DNA from: CAADGN01 sp035443945
GTDB taxonomy: Bacteria; Planctomycetota; Phycisphaerae; Phycisphaerales; UBA1924
NCBI GenBank assembly: GCA_035443945.1
Contig: DAOMNQ010000106.1
Span: 1 to 6,872, forward strand
Direction: 5' to 3'
Length of the DNA stretch: 6,872 nt
Part shown: positions 1 through 5,891 of the stretch, piece after piece
How the letters are laid out: each line of letters begins with the position of its first letter
Numbering within the stretch: the first letter of the stretch is position 1
Made by a program: the position numbers and the translations under genes
The notes under the pieces: generated by a model
The model's database searches: none
The model's input: only the letters and a program-made list of their open reading frames with translations
Told to the model about the DNA's origin: nothing

Positions 1-85
1 CCGCGCGCCGCCCCCGCCGCGGCCGCGCCGCGCCGCCGCTGCCCGCAGTCCCGCCCGTGCCGCCGCCCGCCCGTGCCTTCGCCAT
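1..85 (-). CDS. Possible 5' end of an unidentified gene running off the left edge
   Basis: On the minus strand an ATG at 85-83 opens a frame with no stop for the 28 codons left in the window. The peptide starts MAKARAGGGTGG and continues rich in Gly, Ala and Arg, ending in an Arg-rich stretch. A purine-rich stretch (GGGGAGGGTGAGGG) lies just upstream of the ATG and could serve as a ribosome binding site. The gene would be divergent from the 213-623 gene. In DNA this GC-rich, stop-free frames arise easily by chance, and the low-complexity peptide matches no family I recognise. It could be a flexible basic N-terminal tail or simply non-coding GC-rich sequence. Confidence 0.3.
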   Translation of the reverse strand, partial: MAKARAGGGTGGTAGSGGAARPRRGRRA

Positions 86-97
86 GGCCCTCACCCT

Positions 98-115
98 CCC
101 CTCGAACCCCTCGAA
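98..115. repeat. Tandem direct repeat CCCCTCGAA x2
   Basis: Two perfect, adjacent 9-bp copies of CCCCTCGAA (98-106 and 107-115) lie in the divergent intergenic region, upstream of the candidate promoter of the 213-623 gene. Paired direct repeats there can be regulator binding sites, but no regulator is visible and two copies may be chance. Confidence 0.4.
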
Positions 116-120
116 AGGGT

Positions 121-136
121 ACCGGGCAAACCCGGT
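121..136. repeat. Small inverted repeat ACCGGG-CAAA-CCCGGT
   Basis: A perfect 6-bp stem with a 4-nt loop lies in the divergent intergenic region, about 25 bp upstream of the candidate -35 box. It could be an operator half-site pair or a terminator-like stem for something upstream. No T-run follows it on either strand, so a terminator role is not supported. Confidence 0.35.
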
Positions 137-160
137 GCGGGCTGCCCGCCCGCAAGACCC

Positions 161-189
161 TTGGCAACCTCGCCCCCATTGATTAGATT
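161..189 (+). promoter_or_regulatory. Candidate sigma70-type promoter for the ubiquitin-like/DUF4132 unit
   Basis: TTGGCA at 161-166 (5 of 6 to TTGACA) and TAGATT at 184-189 (4 of 6 to TATAAT) are separated by exactly 17 bp. The -10 sits in the only AT-rich patch of the intergenic region (ATTGATTAGATTG). Transcription would start around 196, leaving a very short leader that begins near the Shine-Dalgarno of the 213 gene. The call rests on consensus match alone. Confidence 0.45.
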
Positions 190-194
190 GTCGC

Positions 195-206
195 GGAGGA
201 AGGAGG
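195..206 (+). promoter_or_regulatory. Strong Shine-Dalgarno for the 213-623 gene
   Basis: GGAGGAAGGAGG contains an extended AAGGAGG anti-16S complement ending 6 nt before the ATG at 213. This fixes the start of the small protein and suggests efficient translation of the first gene of the pair. Confidence 0.75.
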
Positions 207-212
207 CCCCCG

Positions 213-623
213 ATGCCCATCCAGGTCACCATCCACGACGAACGCCTCGGCCTCGGACGCGAGGCCGCCTCCGACGACGGCCCGCTCGTCCTCGAGTTCC
301 TCTCCGAGCGGGTCACGGTGCGCGAGATCATCCGGTCGCGCGTCTACGAGGAGGTGCAGGACTACAACCGCCGCCGACCGGAGCGCTACCGCGGCCTCGT
401 CGAGCCGACCGACGCCGAGCGGACTCTCAACGGCGTACGCCCCAAGGCCGGCCGCGAGATCGACTGGCAGCGACAGTTCGAGACCGCGTGCGACGCCTAC
501 GAGCGCAACGGGTTCCTCGTGCTGGTGAACGACCGACAGGCGGGCGGCCTGGACGAAGAGGTGACGCTGGGACCGGGGGCGGAGGTGACGTTCGTGAAAC
601 TCGTGCCGCTGGTGGGTGGGTGA
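213..623 (+). CDS. MoaD/ThiS-like ubiquitin-fold (beta-grasp) protein with C-terminal Gly-Gly, putative
   Basis: This 136-residue protein has an ATG start behind a near-perfect Shine-Dalgarno. I do not recognise it as a named family, but its two ends read like a sulfur-carrier or ubiquitin-like beta-grasp protein. Strand 1 is about residues 3-7 (IQVTI), strand 2 about 24-30 (PLVLEFL), and a helix opens with TVREII at 35-40. Near the end come FLVLVNDRQ (101-109), LDEEVTLGPGAEVTF (113-127) and the terminal LVPLVGG (130-136). MoaD and ThiS share the TVxELI helix start, the VAVN strand, the DGDEV turn and the extreme C-terminal GG that is adenylated or thiocarboxylated. It is longer than the usual 65-90 residues because roughly residues 53-98 form an inserted, probably helical, charged segment. 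No E1-like (ThiF/MoeB) gene is in the window. It is the first gene of a tight pair with the DUF4132 gene. Fold assignment is inference; function unknown. Confidence 0.8.
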   Translation: MPIQVTIHDERLGLGREAASDDGPLVLEFLSERVTVREIIRSRVYEEVQDYNRRRPERYRGLVEPTDAERTLNGVRPKAGREIDWQRQFETACDAYERNGFLVLVNDRQAGGLDEEVTLGPGAEVTFVKLVPLVGG

Positions 624-630
624 GAGAGGG

Positions 631-3600
631 ATGGGAAGGAAAGTACGATCGCCGAAGGCGAACGTGGAGCTTTGCTCGCTGGTCCAACGCGGAATTCTAG
701 AAACGTATCGCGATCGCATCCGAGGGATGACCGCTCAGACCGAGGGATCGCCGGACGGCTTCGCGTGCGCCCCGGGATCGCCCTTGGCGGAGCACCACGC
801 TTTGCTGGATCGGTGGTTGCTCGACGAGCATGCTGCATGGACATTTCCAAAGGAGACAGAGCTTGGCCGGCGGCTGCTTGAGCACGCCGATTCACGCTCC
901 GTTTTCATGGCGTGCCTCGAACGTGCGACATGGGTGCTTCTTGCGGAGCAGCTCGGCGCACCCATCCTGCGCGACATGCCCGGCAGGTATTGGTCGATGA
1001 CGTCGTCCTTGGCCAGAGCGCTTGCTCGTCGCGATCTCAGGCTGAAGGACGATGACCTTGAAGCAATCGCGGAGATGCTCAAAGGAGTGGATCATCTGCA
1101 CACTGACGCACTCCCTGCTCGTGCTCTTGTCTCGCAGTGCTTGTACATTGTGCGGAAACGGCCGCTCCCTGTCTCCATGGAGCAAGCACTCCTCCATATC
1201 CACGAGTTGGAGTTGGTCGCAACGTACTGCTTCGCCCTCGACAACCCTGATCTCGGCATCGTGCTCGCGAAATCAATGAGGCATCGCGCCGATGCTGATC
1301 CAACAGCCATCCAGCCATTATCTGGGGGAGAGATTGAACGGCAAGCGCACAGGTTCTTCGATGAGCTGGTCGGGCCGCACGCCGCGAAGAGTCGCCTGCA
1401 GAGTCCGGGCCGTTCCTGTCTCGGCTTTCTCGACTCGCCCCCGGAAGTGCAGCGATTGTTGCTGCACGAACTCATGATCACCCTGGGACATCTCTCAGAC
1501 AAGGGCGACCCGCGTCCGTGCTGGCCGGTCGGCCGCGGTGAATCGACGAAAGAACATGCGGCACACGCGGCGAGTTGCCTTATCCACAGCGACCTGCCGT
1601 TGTCCGATGATGATCTGTGCCATGCAGTCGAGCAGGTCGAGAGATTCAAGACAATCTGGATCAACGACACGCTCCGTGTTCAGCATCTTGTGCGGCGTCT
1701 GCAAAGTCTGCTCGAGTCACGCCCCGACTACCAACGCGCCCGGAACGCTGCGCTCAAACTGGCCGTCGGACTCGAACGCAATGGACAATCGCAGGAACTC
1801 CGCGCCGCCAGACTTCTGCGAGACGCTGCCGGAGAAACGGCCGACCCGCCTATGCAGCCGGGAGAAGCCTGGGCCGATCGTGCGCTCGCCGACATTCAGC
1901 GAATGAACCCGGCTGCTCGACGCAGCGCGTGGGTCGAGCTGCTGAGACAGTGTGCGCGGACGAGTTCTGCGATGCCAACGGCCAAATGGACCCGCGAGGC
2001 GTTGGCCACGCTCGACCGCGCAGGAGGAGCGGAGGCGTTCACTCGCCAGGTGGTCGAGTGGTTCTCTCTCGTCGACAAACTGCGCACGGATACTCGTGAC
2101 GAGAACGAGGACTGGGAGGATTGGGAACGCTTCTGGATCACGGATGCCAACCTCGACATCCTCAAGGGCCTCTGCTGGATCGCCGGCACGATTGAAAGCC
2201 CCGACCTCGCCCGTGCGCTCGGCCGCCTCGCCATCTCGACCTACCGCAAGGTTCCCGGCGTCGGCCCGCGCGCCGTGAAGGTCGGCAACGCCGCCGTCTA
2301 CGCCCTCGGCCGGATGCCCGGCGAGGCCTCACTCGGGCAACTGGCGATGCTGCGCGTGAAGATCAAGTTCGCTACCGCGCAGAAACTCATCAAGAAGGCC
2401 CTCGCCGCCAAGGCCGAGCGCATGGGCCTGCACCGCGAGGAGATCGACGAACTGGGCGTCCCGTCCTACGGCCTGACAGACGTGGGCGCCCGCACCGAGA
2501 CGATGGGCGACCACACCGCCGAACTGCGCGTCGAGCGGTCGGGAGCGTGCACGCTCGCCTTCCGCACGCCCGACGGTAGGGCCCGCAAGTCCGTCCCCGC
2601 CGCCGTGAAGGCCACCCACGCCGACGACCTCAAGCAACTCAAGGCCGCGGCCAAGGACATCGCGTCGATGCTCGCCGCCCAGCGCAACCGCATCGACTCG
2701 CTCTTCCTCGAGAACAGGTCGTGGGATGCCGCCACGTGGCGCGAGCGCTACCTCGACCACCCGCTCGTCGGCGTCGTCGCCCGCAGGCTGATCTGGCGCT
2801 TCGCCCCCGCCCGCGACGGTGCATGGGACGACGCCGCCCCCGCCCGCTCGGCGATCTGGCTGGACGGTTCGCTCGTCGGCCCGGACGGCGAGCCGGCCGA
2901 CCTCGACCAGCAGGGCGCGCGCGTCCGCCTCTGGCACCCGATCGAGGCCGGCACGGAAGAGACGCTCGCGTGGCGGCGGTTCCTCGAGGAGCGCGAGATC
3001 GTCCAGCCCTTCAAGCAGGCCCACCGCGAGGTCTACATCCTCACCGACGCCGAGCGCGCGACCGGCACGTACTCCAACCGCTACGCCGCGCATGTGCTTC
3101 GCCAGCACCAATTCAACGCACTGTGCGCGGCCCGGAACTGGCGGAACACGCTGCGCCTGCTCGTCGACGACGAGTTCCCCCCCGCCTCCCGCACGATCCG
3201 CGCGCACGGACTTCGAGCGGAGTTCTGGGTCGAAGGCGTGGGGGGCGGCTACGGCGAGGACACGAACGAAACCGGCGTCTTTCACCATGTGACTACGGAC
3301 CAGGTGCGCTTCTACCCAATCGAGGCCGCGGAGAACCTTGCGCACGCGTCCGGCGGCGCCTACTCGAGCGGGCGCGAGCACGACGCGACGCAGCCCGTGC
3401 CGCTCAGGGAGATTCCGCCGCTGGTCTTCTCAGAAGTGATGCGGGATGTGGACCTGTTCGTCGGCGTCACCAGCGTCGGCAACAACCCCGCCTGGCAGGA
3501 CGGCGGGCCGGACGGGCGGTTCCGCGACTACTGGTGGTCGTACTCCTTCGGCGAACTGACGGCCTCGGCGGAGTCGCGCCGGGACATCATCGGGCGGCTG

Positions 3601-3894
3601 CTGCCGCGGCTGCGGATCGCCCCCTTGTGCGAACTCGACGGTCGCTTCCTGAAGGTCCGCGGCACGCTCCGCACCTACAAAGTCCACCTCGGCTCCGGCA
3701 ACATCCTCATGGAGCCGAACGATCAGTACCTGTGCATCGTGCCGGGCAGGGGCGATCCCAGTCTGCCGCAGAAACTCTACCTGCCCTTCGAGGGCGACCG
3801 GACGCTCTCCGTCATCCTGAGCAAGGCGTTCATGCTCGCGGCCGACAACGAGATCAAGGACACGACCATCACACGCCAGATCGCGGGCCAGTGA
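631..3894 (+). CDS. DUF4132-family large protein (C-terminal DUF7737-like region)
   Basis: This is a 1087-residue soluble protein of unknown function with no signal peptide or membrane segment. Residues 1 to about 530 are a variable, mostly helical region. The conserved family part follows: GVGPRAVKVGN (543-553), YLDHPLVG (707-714), RLWHPIEAG (766-774), EIVQPFKQAHREVY (789-802) and ATGTYSNRY (810-818), characteristic of DUF4132 proteins. The C-terminal region from about 985 carries GSGNILMEPN (1021-1030) and EGDRTLSVILSKAF (1054-1067), typical of the DUF7737 tail. E. coli MolR/YehI are distant relatives, but no WGR domain is seen here, and no catalytic motif is evident. ATG 631 lies 7 bp after the upstream stop behind GAGAGAGGG. 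A GTG at 616 would overlap the upstream gene by 8 bp, and ATG 727 is a later alternative. Either of the first two starts implies translational coupling. The 5' half is less GC-rich than the 3' half. Confidence 0.9.
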   Translation: MGRKVRSPKANVELCSLVQRGILETYRDRIRGMTAQTEGSPDGFACAPGSPLAEHHALLDRWLLDEHAAWTFPKETELGRRLLEHADSRSVFMACLERATWVLLAEQLGAPILRDMPGRYWSMTSSLARALARRDLRLKDDDLEAIAEMLKGVDHLHTDALPARALVSQCLYIVRKRPLPVSMEQALLHIHELELVATYCFALDNPDLGIVLAKSMRHRADADPTAIQPLSGGEIERQAHRFFDELVGPHAAKSRLQSPGRSCLGFLDSPPEVQRLLLHELMITLGHLSDKGDPRPCWPVGRGESTKEHAAHAASCLIHSDLPLSDDDLCHAVEQVERFKTIWINDTLRVQHLVRRLQSLLESRPDYQRARNAALKLAVGLERNGQSQELRAARLLRDAAGETADPPMQPGEAWADRALADIQRMNPAARRSAWVELLRQCARTSSAMPTAKWTREALATLDRAGGAEAFTRQVVEWFSLVDKLRTDTRDENEDWEDWERFWITDANLDILKGLCWIAGTIESPDLARALGRLAISTYRKVPGVGPRAVKVGNAAVYALGRMPGEASLGQLAMLRVKIKFATAQKLIKKALAAKAERMGLHREEIDELGVPSYGLTDVGARTETMGDHTAELRVERSGACTLAFRTPDGRARKSVPAAVKATHADDLKQLKAAAKDIASMLAAQRNRIDSLFLENRSWDAATWRERYLDHPLVGVVARRLIWRFAPARDGAWDDAAPARSAIWLDGSLVGPDGEPADLDQQGARVRLWHPIEAGTEETLAWRRFLEEREIVQPFKQAHREVYILTDAERATGTYSNRYAAHVLRQHQFNALCAARNWRNTLRLLVDDEFPPASRTIRAHGLRAEFWVEGVGGGYGEDTNETGVFHHVTTDQVRFYPIEAAENLAHASGGAYSSGREHDATQPVPLREIPPLVFSEVMRDVDLFVGVTSVGNNPAWQDGGPDGRFRDYWWSYSFGELTASAESRRDIIGRLLPRLRIAPLCELDGRFLKVRGTLRTYKVHLGSGNILMEPNDQYLCIVPGRGDPSLPQKLYLPFEGDRTLSVILSKAFMLAADNEIKDTTITRQIAGQ

Positions 3895-3912
3895 GCGCGC
3901 CCCACAACCTCG

Positions 3913-3945
3913 CCATAGGACCCATAGGACCTATGAGACTCATAG
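3913..3945. repeat. Intergenic palindromic microrepeat (CCATAGGAC x2 plus nested inverted repeats)
   Basis: The 75-bp gap between the convergent DUF4132 and nusG genes holds two adjacent copies of CCATAGGAC (3913-3921, 3922-3930). Two overlapping perfect palindromes follow: CATAGG-A-CCTATG (3923-3935) and CTATGAG-A-CTCATAG (3931-3945). The two palindromes share the CTATG at 3931-3935, so only one can form at a time. The block is strikingly AT-richer than its surroundings. It might be a dispersed intergenic repeat, a protein-binding site or a crude bidirectional terminator; no U-tract follows on either strand. Confidence 0.7.
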
Positions 3946-3969
3946 CGTGCAGCCCGGTCGCGCAGCCTG

Positions 3970-4635
3970 CTACCTGTCGTCCGCCTTCGCGATCTGCCAC
4001 TCTTCCAGGTCGATCGGCGCCTGGCGGCCGAAGATCGTCACCAGCACGCGCACCATGCCCTTGTCCGGGAAGAGTTCGTCGATCGTCCCCTCGTAGGACT
4101 GGAACGGCCCTTCCTTGATCAGCACGTGCTCGCCCTTCTCGAACGTCAGCTTGACCGTCGGCTCCTCGTCGGGCTTGCGCGAGTCGCGGAGCATCTTCTC
4201 GATCTCGTGCTCCTTCATCGGCGTCGGCCGCCCGGCCGTGCCCACGAAGTCCCCCACGCCGGTCGTCTCCTTGATCAGGAAGAACACGTCCTGCGGGATG
4301 CGCCCGTCCGGCTCCAGACGCATCTCCACGAACACGTACCCCGGGTAGAGTTTCGTCTCCGTGATCTTCTGCTTGCCGCCCTTGATGGTCTTGGTCTTCT
4401 CCGTCGGGACGAGAATCCGCTTCACCAGGTTCGTCATCCCCTCGATCTGCACCTTGCGCAGCAGCGTCTCACGGACCGAGTTCTCCTTGTTCGACGCCAC
4501 GCGCAGCACGAACCAGTCCATCCCCTCGTGCCGGACCGGCTCCTCCTCGGCGATCAGGTCCGCCTTCTCGTTGGGGCGCCCGTCGAAGGCGTCGGCGTTC
4601 GGCTGCTCGGTGGTCGTGCGATCGTGCTCGGACAT
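3970..4635 (-). CDS. nusG: Transcription termination/antitermination factor NusG
   Basis: NusG binds RNA polymerase through its NGN domain and links it to Rho or to ribosomal protein S10 through its KOW domain. The 221-residue protein has a charged, probably disordered N-terminal extension (1-38). The NGN domain spans about 39-150: MDWFVLRVASNKE at the start, KLYPGYVFVEM at 95-105, and GVGDFVG at 126-132. The KOW domain spans about 165-215: FEKGEHVLIKEGPF, then YEGTIDEL and VTIFGRQAPIDL. ATG 4635 is preceded by GGGAG (4644-4648) at 8-nt spacing, and the stop is TAG. It lies 54 bp downstream of secE in the usual secE-nusG pair, very likely co-transcribed. The L11/L1 genes that commonly follow nusG are not present; instead it faces the convergent DUF4132 gene. 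Confidence 0.96.
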   Translation of the reverse strand: MSEHDRTTTEQPNADAFDGRPNEKADLIAEEEPVRHEGMDWFVLRVASNKENSVRETLLRKVQIEGMTNLVKRILVPTEKTKTIKGGKQKITETKLYPGYVFVEMRLEPDGRIPQDVFFLIKETTGVGDFVGTAGRPTPMKEHEIEKMLRDSRKPDEEPTVKLTFEKGEHVLIKEGPFQSYEGTIDELFPDKGMVRVLVTIFGRQAPIDLEEWQIAKADDR

Positions 4636-4689
4636 GGTGCGGTCTCCCGGCCGCGGGCGCGGCGGTGAAACGTTGGAACAAAGCGGCGG

Positions 4690-5364
4690 TCAGCGCTCAA
4701 GCACGCCGACCGCGTCGAAGAACGCGGCGAAGGCCTGGTCCACGACGTACAGGAACCCGGCGATCAGGACGCAGGCGACGATCACCACCCACGTCGAGCC
4801 GATCACCTCGCGCCGCGTCGACCAGTTCACCTTCTTCATCTCGCCGTCCGTCGCGATCAGGAACTCGACCGCACGCGGGCTGCGCGCGGTCAGGCGATAG
4901 ATCAGCCACATCCCCACGAGCAGCACCACCGCCACCATCCCCGCCTGCAGGTATAACTGCTCGAACATCGGCACCGCCGACACGCTCGCGATCGACGCCT
5001 CGAACCCGCCGTCGCCCCGGAACGCCACGATCGCCGCCGGGCTGGTCCCGTCGCGCAGAACCGGCGGCTCGACGATCAGCGTCCCGCCCGCCTCGACCCG
5101 GTCGATCGAGCGCACCACCGCCTCGCCGAACGAGGCACGCTGCGCCGTCACCGGGTCGATCGCCAGCGCGTCCAGCCGCGCACCCGCGGCCGTCGCACCC
5201 TGCGTCGGCCCGAGCGTGTAGCGCCACGCGCCCGCCGGAATCTTGATCAGCGCGCCCTGGCTCCACACCCACGCCGCGCACGCGAGCAGCAGCACGCCCG
5301 CGCCCACCGCCGTCAGCACGCGGACCCAGTACCCCTGCCCCGGCTTGTAGATCCCGATCGCCAT
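4690..5364 (-). CDS. secE: Preprotein translocase subunit SecE, enlarged form
   Basis: SecE is the essential small subunit that clamps SecY in the inner-membrane SecYEG channel. The family core is at the C-terminus: EFLIATDGEMKKVNWSTRRE (167-186) is the amphipathic cytoplasmic helix with the conserved K-x-V-x-W-x-T/S signature, followed by a membrane helix at about 191-215. Two further hydrophobic helices lie at about 15-37 and 138-158, giving the three-helix layout of E. coli SecE. Between the first two sits a segment of roughly 100 residues (38-137), predicted extracytoplasmic, which makes this 224-residue protein much longer than the E. coli form (127) and the single-helix forms (about 60-70). 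ATG 5364, giving MAIGIYKPGQGYW, is chosen because GGGG lies 6 nt upstream; an in-frame GTG at 5376 would add four residues. It lies between tRNA-Trp and nusG. Confidence 0.93.
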   Translation of the reverse strand: MAIGIYKPGQGYWVRVLTAVGAGVLLLACAAWVWSQGALIKIPAGAWRYTLGPTQGATAAGARLDALAIDPVTAQRASFGEAVVRSIDRVEAGGTLIVEPPVLRDGTSPAAIVAFRGDGGFEASIASVSAVPMFEQLYLQAGMVAVVLLVGMWLIYRLTARSPRAVEFLIATDGEMKKVNWSTRREVIGSTWVVIVACVLIAGFLYVVDQAFAAFFDAVGVLER

Positions 5365-5417
5365 GCTCGGCCCCACCGGCAGGCCCGCGCCCGCCTTCGT
5401 GTCCTTTCAAACCCAAG

Positions 5418-5490
<73 letters not shown>

Positions 5491-5567
5491 ATCAGGCACC
5501 AGCCACCAGGCATCAGGCATCAGTGGAGGCCGCGGCTTCTGTTCTGGTGCCTGGTGCCTGGTGCCGG
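5491..5567. repeat. Intergenic repeat block CAGGCACCAG ... CTGGTGCCTG (inverted)
   Basis: Between rpmG and tRNA-Trp, one side holds CAGGCACCAG (5493-5502) and degenerate units (CACCAGGCATCAGGCATCAG) as far as 5523. The other side holds CTGGTGCCTG at 5544-5553 and again, overlapping, at 5551-5560. The two sides are inverted complements with 10 bp perfectly matched, so the transcript can fold into a long, slippery hairpin whose loop is about 20-40 nt. The block starts immediately at the 5' end of the tRNA (5490). It resembles REP-like or low-complexity intergenic elements; its function is unknown, though a processing or stability role for the rpmG-tRNA transcript is possible. Confidence 0.75.
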
Positions 5568-5577
5568 TTGCCTTCCA

Positions 5578-5760
5578 TCACTTCCTCTTGATCTTGTGCA
5601 CCGTGTGCTTGCGCAGACGCGGGCTGTACTTGCGCAGGCCCTCCTTCAACTTCTCGGGCAGGCCGCCCTTCGTGTTGACGCTCGTGCGGTAGTTCAGGTC
5701 GCCGCACTCCGTGCACTGCAGCCAGACGTACTCGCGTGCCACCGCTTTCTTCTTGGCCAT
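5578..5760 (-). CDS. rpmG: 50S ribosomal protein L33
   Basis: L33 is a small protein of the large ribosomal subunit near the E site. This 60-residue protein has the family layout: a lysine-rich start (MAKKKAV), a first zinc-ribbon pair CTEC (C16, C19), NYRTSVNTKG (23-32) and the C-terminal RKHTVHKIK. In zinc-binding (C+) forms the second pair is CPxC just before RKHT; here that position reads SPRL (46-49), so only half of the zinc site remains. ATG 5760 has AAAGGA 10 nt upstream, and the stop is TGA. It lies between tuf and tRNA-Trp, as in many bacterial tuf-rpmG-trnW-secE-nusG clusters. Confidence 0.95.
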   Translation of the reverse strand: MAKKKAVAREYVWLQCTECGDLNYRTSVNTKGGLPEKLKEGLRKYSPRLRKHTVHKIKRK

Positions 5761-5804
5761 GGTCCAGCGGTCCTTTCCCTGCGGGGGCGCGTGCCCCGGT
5801 CGTC

Positions 5805-5838
5805 AAAGCGGCCCGCCGGGGGATTCCCGACGGGCCGC
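5805..5838 (-). terminator. Hairpin between tuf and rpmG, probable terminator or attenuator
   Basis: On the minus strand, GCGGCCCGTCGGG pairs with CCCGGCGGGCCGC (13 bp including one G-U) around the 5-nt loop AATCC (stem arms 5826-5838 and 5808-5820). It is followed directly by TTT (5807-5805) and then GACG. The stem is very strong but the U-tract is short, so it may be a leaky terminator that lets some tuf transcripts continue into rpmG-trnW-secE-nusG. Confidence 0.6.
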
Positions 5839-5891
5839 GCCGATTCTAGGCCAGCCCCCCGGCTCAGCGCCGGCCCCGGGGCGTCGTCCGA

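Noticed and set aside
161..719. Alternative frames on both strands over the small first gene
   Set aside because: The 213-623 frame has a full Shine-Dalgarno and a coherent strand/helix pattern ending in GG; the others are Arg-rich or lack any start signal.
2329..3381. Long minus-strand open frame (350 codons) inside the DUF4132 gene
   Set aside because: It is antisense to a clearly conserved protein region; long antisense frames are expected in high-GC codon usage, and the peptide has no recognisable domain.
631..3894. Naming the large gene molR or yehI
   Set aside because: The similarity is at the family-domain level only, the WGR domain of those proteins is not seen, and a molybdate role is not supported here.
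2721..4118. Plus-strand open frame (465 codons) overlapping the DUF4132 3' half and part of nusG
   Set aside because: It is an Arg/Pro-rich frame-shifted shadow that crosses the convergent nusG gene; no family resemblance and no ribosome binding site.
4126..5246. Plus-strand open frames opposite nusG and secE
   Set aside because: They are antisense shadows of two confidently identified housekeeping genes, with Arg/Pro/Ser-rich low-complexity translations.
5491..5567. CRISPR-like repeat array
   Set aside because: The units are adjacent or overlapping without unique equal-length spacers, and the two sides are inverted relative to each other.
5765..5807. Separate rpmG promoter with TTGACG at 5806-5801 on the minus strand
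   Set aside because: The -35-like hexamer overlaps the T-run of the hairpin, and no AT-rich -10 exists at 16-18 bp spacing in the GC-rich stretch that follows.
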